Assembly: GCA_030280995.1 (NCBI GenBank)
Contig: JASXTE010000001.1
Location: 6,102,501-6,166,500, forward strand
Source of the DNA: Hemileia vastatrix
Lineage: Eukaryota > Basidiomycota > Pucciniomycetes > Pucciniales > Zaghouaniaceae
Direction: 5' to 3'
Length of the DNA: 64,000 nt
Below the pieces are notes generated by a model, which saw only the letters and a program-made list of their open reading frames with translations, did not search any database and was not told the DNA's origin. Shown here in pieces: positions 32,785 through 44,552 of this stretch; position 1 is the first letter of the stretch; each line of letters opens with the position of its first letter. The translations under genes and the position numbers were made by a program.

Positions 32785-33951
32785 CACCACACAATATGGG
32801 GGGTGGACTTGCTAGCAAGTCTGCAAGCTTGAACCCTAATTTATATCTAATTGAGCACACATTGAGGAAGTGATGAAACAATCATGAATAAACAGTGAAT
32901 TTACTTTGAAAACACCTTGAAAATAATTTGAACCTTCATTGAACCACAGTTGATTAATATTACAAAAAATATTTATACTTGAGTTAGAGGATTTGTTGAA
33001 GGGGTAAAAAAAATGAGTCCCACTATCAATCTAGCCTTGTGGCTTCATAAGATTTTAAAAAATTGTAAATTTTTTTCATTTTTTGAATCTAATAAAACTC
33101 TCAGATACTTTAAATTATAAGAGATTTTACAAAAATTTATAGGGTATTCACCCAATGAATATATAGATAAAACATCCAATATTCTAAGAAATTATTCATT
33201 AAGAAATATTTATTGAATTTCTATATTTCATTAAATTTTTATCAGTAAAAAATTGAGAAATAAATGCATTTTCTCTTTATATCAATCAATATTACTGTTT
33301 ATTTATCCATTATCAAAACATTTGTGGAAGTTGAAACACTCTTTTAAATAATTTAATATTAAATTTAGTCAATAGAAAAATTTTTAAGATTGATATACAT
33401 ACCATAATTATATAAGTTAAAACAGTAAATGGGCTCAATTCTATTGAAAATATAACTTATCATGATCTTCATTATATCAAAAGAATAAAAAATCCACTAT
33501 TTATGAGAATAAAATCTATGGTTAATAAATATTGAAAAATATTTTTGAGTTTTTATTTGGAATGTTTCATACCATTATGATTTTGAAGTCTCAAAATATA
33601 TTATATAATTTTTGTGCTTACATTGTTTCAAAATATTCCTTACAACTACTTTCCTCCCTCAAACTTCAAATCTCATTCATCTCCCATCTTAAGTCTTCTC
33701 CCTCTTACATTTGATTTAAGTCTACCATCAACTGTCCCATACCAAACCCTTATTCCCCCTTCTCCATGCCTAATCATCCCATTACACCCCTCCTCACTTA
33801 TTTTGCTCCTCTTAACACCCTATTTATTTACCTCTTAACCACTTTCCACCCCAACTTTTGTGATATCACTTCTTTTTCTCCCCTTCTAACACCTTTTATT
33901 CTACAGGCAGAAAATGGGGTGATTTGGAAAGCCATAGGTGTTGGATGAAAA

Positions 33952-33985
33952 TTGAATGGGTGGGGTGGGGTGGGGTGGGGAATGT
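33952..33985 (+). repeat. GGGGT tandem repeat, possible G-quadruplex
   Basis: Several consecutive GGGGT units (GGGTGGGGTGGGGTGGGG) with four or more G-runs on the plus strand, at the switch from a C/T-rich to a G/A-rich block. Four runs of at least three G can form a quadruplex in principle. Confidence 0.6.
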
Positions 33986-34368
33986 TTAGGGTGAAGAGTG
34001 AAAAAATGGGGGTTGAAAGAGAAAGAATTTTAATTAGTTATAAAAGGAGTGGGGTGGAGGTGAGGCAAAAATAGATATTGTAAGGTTGAAAGTGATAAGG
34101 TAGTGTAGGGAGAGGGGAGAAAGGAGTGGTGAGGGATGAGGATCATAGCAAAAGGGGTGGAGTTGTGTTGAAAGTGAAAATAGAGTGGAGGGGAATTGTG
34201 AGGAGGGCTTAAACTTGGATTTTGAAGCTTAGAGGGTGTAGCAAATGTATCAGGAGGGCACTACACAGTAGGGGGGTTGTAATAGAAATAACATAAATGA
34301 AAAGGTAGAAAAAGTTGTGTCAAGAGATTGAGAGATTGTAAATTGAGGTAGCAAAAAATGGAGAGTTT

Positions 34369-34396
34369 ACTCTATTCTTTGGGCAAACATCAGAGT
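34369..34396. repeat. 28-bp palindromic end of a repeat family (copy 3, inverted)
   Basis: ACTCTATTCTTTGGGC then AAACATCAGAGT, imperfect, followed by CTACCCCC. In reverse complement it aligns with 26035-26090, including the following TTTTTGCTACC. It closes a block that is C/T-rich at 33640-33900 and G/A-rich at 33950-34360. Confidence 0.55.
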
Positions 34397-37300
34397 CTAC
34401 CCCCTCAATCTACAGCTCTATTCTGCCAATATAAAAAATTATTTATAATTATCTTTTATTAATATTTTTGAGCTTAAACCTATAGTTTATAAATCTTTAT
34501 TTAATATTTTTTATTTAAAATGCATTTTAAGAATAAGAAAGTAATATAATAAAATAATTGGTAACAAAATACTATTTTTCTTTTTTACACAAGAATTGAA
34601 AGTATGCTTCTGATAAGTATACATGATATAAATAAATAATATAATAGGAAAATTGTAGCAAATAGTTGAAAACTAAAACAAAAAATTTTAAGAAATTTTA
34701 AGCAATTGAACTTATGTATTTTATGAAATTTTAGTATTTATTTTTAAATGTAGTAGTAAAATAAGTTGGTTGGATTAAAAATATCTTTGAATCGAATCAA
34801 ATAATTCAAGTAAAGTTTAATGAAAAGATCTATTTACATATGTAAACATTTAGCTTCATTTATTTTTTTGTGATTACTATATATAACTGGATAATTGACT
34901 GTAACAGCTGCAAATTTAAGAAACTTTAATAATTTGTCTGCCTCAATATATTTACAATAATCTATTCAGTAACAGAAAAAAATTTCTGAGTCCTTTATTT
35001 TACTAGTTTTATTCATTGCAATGATTATATATGTTTTCAAAAAAATATTTATCATGTTTTGGCTGGAACTTAGATAGAACTCTCACGTCAATTCTGTTTA
35101 CAAGTGTGGTTCAAGATAAGTTAAGCCATGAAAAAATTTATACTTTTTTAGAATTCTTATTAAGTATTTTTAAATATTAAAATAATTATATTTTTATATC
35201 AAAATATTTTTATTAAATACTTTGAAGTTGTGAAAATAAGTACAAATTAAGAATCATTTAGATAAAATATCATATTAATAATAGTTTTAAGTTTATCATG
35301 TATTAATGATATGAGTTCTTTCCATATGGCAGATTATGAAAATAAATTAAAATTAATTTTATACAACTATATTATATAAAAATGGTATCAGCTCTTTTGC
35401 TTAGATTTGAAGTCCTTCAAAAAAAATTGCTTTAGGTTTACATCATATAGAGTCTTCAGAGCAACATATTAATTTTTTAGACTTATATTTGTAAGTTGAA
35501 GGGAAGCCTCACAGGATAAAATTGGCAGTTTTGTAAAAAAAATAAGTAAATATTTTTAAATCAATATATATTTTTATATAAAGTCAAATTTTAATATTTA
35601 TTTTCTGTTTTAAATATGTTATGAATATTTTAAATAATGCTATTTAAATTAATTTTTAAAACAATATACTCATTCCAGTATTGCTTTGTGATAAGGCCAA
35701 TTTCAAGAAGATTTATAAATTATTCTGTTTAAATAAAATATCAGAGGGATTGATTTAATTCACTTAGAAATTGAATAGAAACATCATATAAGATCTACCA
35801 ATCAGCATCAATATCATCATTCCAATAAATCATTGATAGATCCTGAACCCATATATTTGATTTTAGAATTGTGTGTAAGTTTTCAGTTGTGAATTACTCC
35901 TATCAAAACTTTTATTCTAAAGACTAAAAAAGTGTACCTGAAAAATTTCACTTAATTTATTTTTCAGCACCATAGAATTTAAATATTTTTTACATTCATT
36001 TTAAATATGGAATAATATTATTTTTAATTAAAATATGATTGATTTTACATCTGTTTTGCTACATGGGCATAATCTAAAGTACATAATGTGTCTTTTTTAC
36101 AAAATAAATATCATATAATAGTTTTTCAATTTGAAAATGATAGAATTATGGAGAAGTACCACTTCTACCTATTTAATTCAGTTCTCGAAAAGTAACCCAA
36201 TCAATATTTTTATCTGAAGCACATTTTTTATTATGATAACACTTTGTGAAATATATGGTGCTTATTCCCAAGTTGACACTGAAATTATCCCACAATACAG
36301 CATTGAAGCAAAATTAAGCACTAAAATTAAAGTTTAAATAAATTTATACTACTTTGTTTTTTTATCTTTAAAGTTTTACATCTAGCTTGAATTTCAGTTT
36401 TTCACATGAAAAATTTACTGAGTAGTGATTTATTATTTCAACTCATGAGATTACTCTACCAAATAACCATATTTACATGCAATTTTGATGAAATAAATCA
36501 TTAAAAGTTCTAGAATATCATATATGTATTACATTGAATAAATTTATATTGAAATAATTCTTAGTAGTTGAATATTCAATAGAACAAAAAAAAGAGTAAA
36601 AATATTTTTTCTTTTAATTTTAATCATCTTCTTGCATATGAAAATGTAAAAAAATTAAATAAAATCCACTGATATAAAATTTTACTTCTTTCTTAACTTA
36701 TAATAAAACAATTTATTAATTATTAGTGCTTAGTGTAAAGAAGCTATGAGAGGAATTTATTGAAACAGAAATTAGGAAAAAATATTGCTATCTTTTATTT
36801 TTTTAATTATGAGTCTTTTCACAGTAATACAGAATAAAATACTTGAGAATTTTGATGGTTTAATATGTTTGTTAAATATATCCATTGAACTGAAAATATT
36901 TATATAGCATAATCAGAAATAATAAAAATACAAAAAAACAGGTAATATGGTTTAAATTTAAAAATGAAAGCTTCAAATTTTTGGTTAAAAGGAGTTATCA
37001 ATAAAAAGAGCCACTAATCTTATTTTATATTTTTTTAAAAAAAAACTAATAAAATTATTACAGAGGTTTAAAGTGATTCTTTTTAAATAAATAGTATAAT
37101 TTTCAATCTTTTTAATGATCAAGTTTAATTCAAAATGAAAGTTAAATTGTGTTTTATGAAAAAAACTCTGTGAATGGATCAGATTCTTAATCTTCCCTTG
37201 TCATTATGTCTATAAATTATTCATTAAACTTTTACTATTATTCCAGCACAGACTCATCCATTATTGGTTAAGAGCTCAAGATGAGCTCAAAGTAAAGCTC

Positions 37301-37399
37301 AGTATCAGTTCATTATAATTTCAGTCTTAGTTCCAGATGAGTTCTATCTAAGTTCAAGTTGAGGAAATACTAGCAAGTCCCCCAAAATATTGTGTGGTG

Positions 37400-37770
37400 A
37401 TAAAAGTGATGACATGATCCAGGGCAGACACTATGAAAACCAATAAATTTTTTATTAAAATCACACACAAGTTGAAAGGCAATAGAATTTATAGATAGAA
37501 GATAAAAATTTAATTGAATTATAATAAGAAATTGGAGAACAACTTGATAAAACCTATATTTCCAATCAAAATAATGGTTGCCATCATGAGCATGCCTTTT
37601 GACTCAATGGTATCATTGTACCATAAAAAAACCAAAACATCCAGGTAAACCTTAAGCTTGAATTACTTGAGAGGATTTAAGTTTCTTTAGTTTATTTGGC
37701 CAGAAATTTGTATGAAACTTGAGGGCAAGGATGAAAATCATACAGCACTTTGTGTATAATACCACAGTGC
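37400..37770 (-). pseudogene. Harbinger transposase relic, N-proximal half of the split copy
   Basis: Homologous to 59979-60330, including ATGGTTGCCATCATGAGC, the part that encodes GCVGLADGTTIPL and HDGNHYFDC in that copy. It is the other half of 32570-32784. Homology fades after about 37770. Confidence 0.7.
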
Positions 37771-38402
37771 TATTATAGAAAGAGAGTTCTATAATACTAA
37801 GCTATAGACACAATCCAAGAAGGGTTGGTTCTCCTTTCTAAAACTAAGTTAAAAAGAAGAACCTTCCACTCTAATCTATAAAGACAGTGAAGAATAGGTA
37901 TGTAAGTGTTGGTCAGAGAAAAGAAGAGTAGAAAGAATTTTATATAAAGACTAAAGAAAGAATATATTTTAATATTAGTAATTACTGATGGCTAGATCTA
38001 TTCTCAGTAAGTTCTAGTACTCTTAATTACTCCCACTTTGAAGCACTCTATCTAATAATATCCTTGCTGTAGTAATAAAATAACTTTAAAGTGCTACTTT
38101 TGGCTATGTACATCTGTTTTGCACATAAAAAAATAATATATATATATATATATATATATATTCCTTTATCTCTAATCCAATTATTCTATCTCTATTAATC
38201 TCTAATTATATTTTAATCTTGTTGTTTTCATAGATAGATTGATATCCCCCTTTTTATCAAAGAGTGTGTTCTTTTTTATATACCCTATAATATTAGTGTG
38301 CTTCCCTTCCAATCTCATCTCCTACTGGTTCTCCTGCACAATTTCAGCACTAATCTAAGTATTTCAAAAAGCAAACTAATTATCTCAGAAACCTATGTAC
38401 AG
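37771..38402. other. AT-rich intergenic DNA with (TA)n run
   Basis: No gene. A (TA)n microsatellite lies at about 38133-38161. Confidence 0.6.
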
Positions 38403-38722
38403 TGTTAGCATAAGTCTACTCTAATTGAATCTAAAACACTTTTTGTAAAATTAACTATTAGTGCCTTGCACCACACTATTCCTACATACTCTACACTTCC
38501 TAAGATCCTCAGCTACATAATAAGTACTTTAATTCCTTCTGTATTTACTATAAAAGATGTGCTTGCAATGTACGTATACAATAATTGTGAAATTCTCATC
38601 ACAGAGTATGTACTCTTTCCTATCTAGAGTCTTACATTTACTTTCTTATCATTCAGTGCTGCATATTTTGCTCATTTTTTTATTCATTTACTTTCCTAGA
38701 GCCGTGTTTGATCATCCTTACA
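38403..38722 (+). repeat. Solo LTR-like repeat, about 320 bp
   Basis: Starts TGTTAGCATAAG and ends CATCCTTACA. It is related along its 3' two thirds to 29416-29648. There are no coding parts next to it, so it is probably a solo LTR of a copia-like element. Target duplication not established. Confidence 0.45.
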
Positions 38723-39056
38723 CAGGAAGGAAAAAAAAGGTCTGGTAGGCAAGTTGTTTTCATGTACTTCTGAATTACCTTGTTGTAACCTGGTTATAAT
38801 TCTGGGTAGACTGAAACAAACATTTTTTTACAAATTTTTAGCGCTATATACAGGTCTGATGCATAATATAAGTAAAGAAGTTTATCTTAGTTCTTCAAGA
38901 TAATCCAAGATTAGATTTTTCAATTTCATTTCTTAATAAATGTTCTGATAAATTGCTTTATTAATTTTTATCTATTTTTTTGCCAGTTCAAAACATTTTT
39001 ATGTTGATTATTATAGACTTCTAAAGTTCAAAAAGATATTTAGATTTTTCATCTCT
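38723..39056. other. AT-rich spacer
   Basis: Nothing recognised between the solo LTR-like repeat and the target duplication of the second gypsy element. Confidence 0.5.
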
Positions 39057-39061
39057 TTTTC

Positions 39062-40533
39062 GGTCAGCCTGGATATCCCCAGGACTGAGTAGAAAGTACT
39101 TGTAAGTTATGTTAAACACATGGAATATACATGGAAGAAATAAATTAGAGTACACAAATAGTATACATAAGTAAATTTATGATAAAATACAAAATATGCT
39201 GTTATAACACCTTATATACATGCATATATCCACCTTTTATATTTCTTATGTACTTAGTATTAAGTTGAAATATGTTAGGGTAGTCTTAAGAGCCTTAAAT
39301 ATAAGTCTACCTAATTTTTAAGTAGACTTCAAGCTGTTGTTTTCATTATTTTATGTGAAAAACAAGAAATGCGCTTTAAATCACTTAAAGTTGACTATAT
39401 GCGCTATAAATTTTTTTGATATTAAAAATGTGCTTTAACAGATCAATTTTTCTTAACTAGGGTTATTGATTTGGCTACTCTAATGCATAAAAATAACACT
39501 TTTCAAATTTTTTGTTTTTTATGCCAGAAATGGCTTCTGTGTACTGGCCACATGCTGCCTGCATTTTTCCCATGTGAATAGCTTCATTTTTAGCAAAGTT
39601 AGATTTTTCACACTATAATTACCCTATATTCTATGCCCACTGTGGGGAAACACGCTAAAATAGGCAAAAGGCACTTATTTAGTGTCCTAGTTTAATTACA
39701 AATGCATTGACCCTTATTATATGCACTAATTCAATTAATAACCTCAATCTTGGCGCTTTTATTCACTTCCACGCTTAAATTTTCCTAAATTAGTCAAGGA
39801 TTTACCCATGCAAGAGCCTTCCAAGTACTGCATATAGTTCCCCTACATCTCACACCCTTTTTTAAGTTTTTAAGTGGTTTCTAAGTCAATTTTGGTTATT
39901 TTTGAATGGGGATTTCATGTAGTATAATTTCATGATTAGCCCCATCATTTCTACTTTTGATCCCCTTAAATATGGAGTAATAATTAACCTTAATTTTCCC
40001 TTTTAGTCTTTTACTTTAAATGTATTACACGCATATACTCTCTTTTTTGCTTATTCTTTATTTTTGATGGATTATCCCTATTACTGCAGGATTTTGGCAG
40101 GTGAATTCATTCTAATTATGTTATTTGTAACTCTTTATGGTGTGGAAAATGTTTTTTAGTTGGAATGAGGCGTCATTAATCATGTATAGAGCTGGTAAAT
40201 TAAGGGGTTCATTTGGGAAGTTATTGTGTATAAAAGGAGGGGGTTTTGGTCTTGTTTTCTACATTCTTTATCATTACAATTACAATAAATATCAATAGCA
40301 CTTATATAATATTTTGATAGTATCTCAATTATTAAATATATTTTTCTACCAACTATAAAGATTGTAAGCCAGATATATAATTAGTGAGGTTTAAATTACT
40401 GAGACCCTTATATTGAGTTACATTTTAATACTTATTGAATTTGTACTACAGTACTCATACAGGACCATTAAAATCTTCTAGAAAACTTCCATTAAAGCTA
40501 TTTAAAATCTCTGTACTTTATCTCAGCCTGACA
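39062..40533 (+). repeat. 5' LTR of second gypsy element
   Basis: Aligns with 48368-49844 along its whole length, with scattered substitutions and small indels. It contains TATAAAAGGAGGGG near 40229 as a likely core promoter. Confidence 0.85.
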
Positions 40534-40546
40534 ATCAGGGACCTTT

Positions 40547-41722
40547 TGTCAGCCTAAATATCCTTAGTACTGAGTATTTCTTATGCTTAAAATAAGATAA
40601 CCTTAAGTAAATTAAGCTTATATCTTAAAAATAAGGTTAAAATAATAATATATATTATTTTATTATATATATATATAATTATTATTCTATTATATAACTT
40701 ATAATAGTTTAAATAGCTTATTCATGGCCTAATAATATTTATAAGGTGTTAATGGAGTCATAATATACTTATCTTAAGTGATATGAAGAAATTATTGACA
40801 TACATAAGCTTATATGTATACATAAATCTCATATTCAGTGAAATATGCAGTATATTATGTATATTTAGGTATATAAGTGGGTTTTAGCCCCTAAATAGCC
40901 TATAACCTTTGTTTTTCTGCTTATTTTAGGTCATATGGACAAAATCAGTGGACTCGCAACGCCTACAGAAGCATAGACACCTATATCAGGCGCATACACC
41001 CAGTTTGGACAACTAAAATTACTTCCTTGGATAGTTATTCACGGATTTATGGGTTGGAAGGATATTTCTGGGTTAATATGGATGCTTGGGGATGTTTTTG
41101 GGGGCTTGGAAATTTTATTTGTTTCCTTTATATGATTTTGGTTTCATTAAATCTCTTTTTGACTGTTTATTTTACCTGTTTCTTTATGGTATCTGCTTTT
41201 ATCTGGATTTTCTATTTATGGTATAGACCTGTGTTATTATTAATAGTGATGGAGGGTCCTTACTGGAGGTCTGGGTGTTGAAACTGCTTGAAGTGGACGC
41301 CATGGGGAGGTGATGGGCCCTCACAGTGCTGTAATTGCCGGGGATAGCAGTGACATCATCTGGATTGAAGGTCTGTGCACTCCAGTGGATTTGGGTATAA
41401 GTAAGCAGGGATTTTGACGGTTATTTATCATCATTCAATTACTACAAATCCAATAAACACTACTATACAATTATTAACATTTAGAAATTTATTATAAAGC
41501 CACTATAAATTGATATTATCTTTATATAAGCTATAACTATATTTTATTCATCTATTTTCCACCACTAGCACGCATTTAAATCGAAGTATTGTTAGTTTTA
41601 TTTGAGTATAACTATTTTATTAGTCTTCCCCTGAGGTTTAATCACTAAATCATTTATTAATAAGTAGTAGGACAATAAATAAACACTGTTATATCATACT
41701 TATATACTAGACTATACTGACA
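40547..41722 (+). repeat. Nested solo LTR with 5-bp target duplication
   Basis: Begins TGTCAGCCTAAATATCC, a relative of the second gypsy LTR start, and ends ATACTGACA. CCTTT flanks both sides (40542-40546 and 41723-41727). Length 1,176 bp, with no coding part, so it is the product of LTR-LTR recombination. The 84-codon frame at 41027-41281 inside it has no gene-like features. Confidence 0.8.
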
Positions 41723-42309
41723 CCTTTCCTCAAGAATTCTGTTGGTTATCTTCCAGTAAGCAAAAATTTAAAAAGAGGCTACAAGTAAATAAAATCCCTA
41801 TAGAAACATTTGGATAATTACAACAGGTTGGGTCCATTTATATAGTTATTTCATGATGTGAAGCCCTTTTATATAATAAAATTGTGATATTGAATCAACA
41901 ATTTATCACTAATTTAACATAAAAATTGTTATTAGTGGGAGTCTGTCTATACACCAATTAATTTTTTGATCTTTGTAGATAATAAACCAGTTAATAAAAA
42001 CTGATTAACTGTTTTCTTTTAACAGGGCTCTTAATCCATTTTTATTGGTTTGTAACATTCATTTAATATTTAGAAAGAATCTTACTGACAGATTTTTTTT
42101 AAATATAAAAACACAGCTACATATTGTAGACCAGTTAAATCAAGTGACCACACAAAAGCATATTAGACTTTTGGCACTTATAAATTCACTTAATACCTAC
42201 AATTGAGAAATAAACATTTCTTCAGTGGTACTGATTAATACTGATAAAACTACTTTTGAAGTTTTAATATCTCAAATTTTAATTCTTTGATTTATATTAC
42301 ACTTAAAAA

Positions 42310-44549
42310 ATGTGTGACAACAACAATGATATTGTGAGTAATTAGGCAAAACCTTATAACTTAAGACCTAGAACTGAAAGACCTGTTACAGGAATTCAAA
42401 ATGGAGGGCCAGGACTCTCCCACCAACAGCAAAACTCCACTAATGTTGCTGGAGGAAAGGGAAAGAGTGTTAAAACAAGTATCAATAAAGAAAACAAAAA
42501 ATACTTTACAAGAACAAATTCACTCCATATCCACTCTGCTAAACACCCTAACAAAAAGAGTCAACAACATAGTAGAACAGATAAACAATCTGAAGAAAAG
42601 AGCTGCTCAGATATCATAGAAGTCAACCAAGCTCTAGTGGAAATAAAAGCTCAACCAACAAAGGTTGCACCCAAAAATTCCACAGCCACACCTCTAGGCC
42701 AAGAGGAGGACCAAAAAATTACTGTAAGAAAATGGAAGTGGGACTGGTATTCCCAAAAGTAAAACAACCCTCAACAACTGGGCTCCAGCAGTCATCCTTA
42801 CAGAGCAAAGCCAAGGAGAGCTAGTGGAAATGTAATAAGGCCTTTGTAAGTTATCCATCTTCTCAGGATCAATTATATAATAACAACAATAAATTACTTA
42901 TAGGTAATAAGATTGATGGAGAGTTACTGGATATACATGATAAAGATTTAAAAAATTATTCATTTGAAAACAACATGTTAAACTTGTCTTTACATGATGA
43001 CAATGTACATAGATTTATTTATCACCAGGATAATACTAGTCAAATAAAAATGGAACCAAATGAAGTGAATCTGAAGTAATTCTTGAGCCTGATGATGAGT
43101 CTTCTGAATTGGACACAGAAAAAATTGAATATTTCTTAAAAGAAAATTGAATGGAATCAAAAATCATTGGCAAATTATTATAAAGAATTGAAAAATTGGA
43201 ATAATTCTCTAGAGAGTCAAACAATAATACAGAAAGTGTATTATCAAAACTCACACAATCATTGAGTACCACAGCCAATAGGTTAAAAATTATTGAAAAT
43301 TCAAATAGTGAATTAACCAATGAAAATTAAATATTAAGCTCTGAGATTAAGAATTTACAAAATAAATTAGAACATTCTCAGAATATTATGGCTACCATAG
43401 AGGGATGTGTAAAATTGTCTTTTTCAAATTTGAATGATACCTTAGCACATATACCTGTAATAAATAAAAAAGATTACAAAGAGTAGAAATTGAAATAGCT
43501 AGAATTTGAAAAATACTGATAAACTAAAAGATAATACCTCCTATGTGGATAGAGTACCAGTTTTTATGAAACACTCATATGATAAACCAATGATTGAACA
43601 TGAAAATAGTGTCATGCGCTCTGAGAATATAAATCAGTAATGGATGAGATAAATTATCATCTTTCTTAATTAAGTTAATTACTTAATATTTTTCAGGTTA
43701 GGGAAGCAAAAGCTAACCAAAAGAACTGGCCTAAATTAGAACAGTACCCTTCTTTTGACAGGAATTCAAAGTCTGATTGACAGAAATTCATTAAGAGAAT
43801 TGATAACTTAAAACTTTCATACAAATTACCTGATGAAGAAATTAAATCAAAATTGATATCTTTATACAGATGTGACCTTATTATGGTTTGAATCTGTATT
43901 GAGTGAGGGAATTAACTACTCCTGGAATGAATGGAAGGCACTAATTGAAAGGCAATTTTGTGGCCCAACATTTTGAATCACTCAACAAAGATTGTATGAG
44001 AATACCAGATATAATACAAATTCTAGAGATAAACCCATGGTATTTTTAATGAATTTAATAAAAATTATGAAAGACATGGACCAAAAAATGGATTATGATG
44101 AGTGGAAAGAAAAATAATATTTAAATTGCCTATATCAGTCAGAGAAATTATTTTAGCTAGAACTGAAACCATTAGAGATACTTCTGGTTTTATTAATATA
44201 TGAAATGAAATATTATTGAACCCAAAATATAAAACCAGGTATAATAATTACAAGAAAAGTGTTGAGGTAGTAAAACCTACTGCAAATAAGTTACCAGTGG
44301 AGAAGATAAAACCTTCAGCTTCCCTTATCCCTAAAAGACAAGAAAATAACACTTCTTACAAATTTAATGAGCCTTGGGTTAAAGGCCATACCTGTAAGAA
44401 AAGAATAAATGTTATTGAAAACTCACAAGATTTTGAACAAAGTAATCATGAAGATGAAAAGGAGGAATCTAGTGAGGATTGTAAAAGTAACATTTTTTAC
44501 AGTAATGATGAAAATGAGATATATGTATTAGAACAGGAATTATTTTCCT
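42310..44549 (+). pseudogene. Gag relic of second gypsy element
   Basis: Starts ATG at 42310 (MCDNNNDIVSN, stop, then KPYNLRPRTERPVTG). Gag pieces in changing frames include QNWPKLEQYPSFDRNSK near 43725, IKLPISVREIILARTE-like sequence near 44120 and a degraded zinc-knuckle region FNEPWVKGHTCKKRINVIE near 44360-44410. The N-terminal Cys of the knuckle is lost. Multiple stops and frameshifts. Confidence 0.75.
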
Positions 44550-44552
44550 GAA

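Larger units (their letters stand above)
32785..37399. mobile_element. Non-autonomous 4,615-bp member of the giant-transposon family
   Basis: The left end (type A) is CACCACACAATATGGGG, then GGACTTGCTAGCAAGTC from 32785. The right end (type B) is TAGCAAGTCCCCCAAAATAT then TGTGTGGTG to 37399. The flanks are ATA (32782-32784) and ATA (37400-37402), a 3-bp target duplication. Both sides belong to one Harbinger transposase relic whose uninterrupted relative is at about 59970-59985, so the empty site is visible. The interior is AT-rich without a gene and includes a nested C/T- then G/A-rich block (33640-34400). It would depend on a transposase supplied elsewhere, plausibly the Tnp2 protein at 5697-9020. 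Confidence 0.85.

Noticed and set aside
41027..41281. Aromatic-rich 84-codon frame as a membrane protein gene
   Set aside because: It lies wholly inside a solo LTR with target duplications, with no conserved feature.
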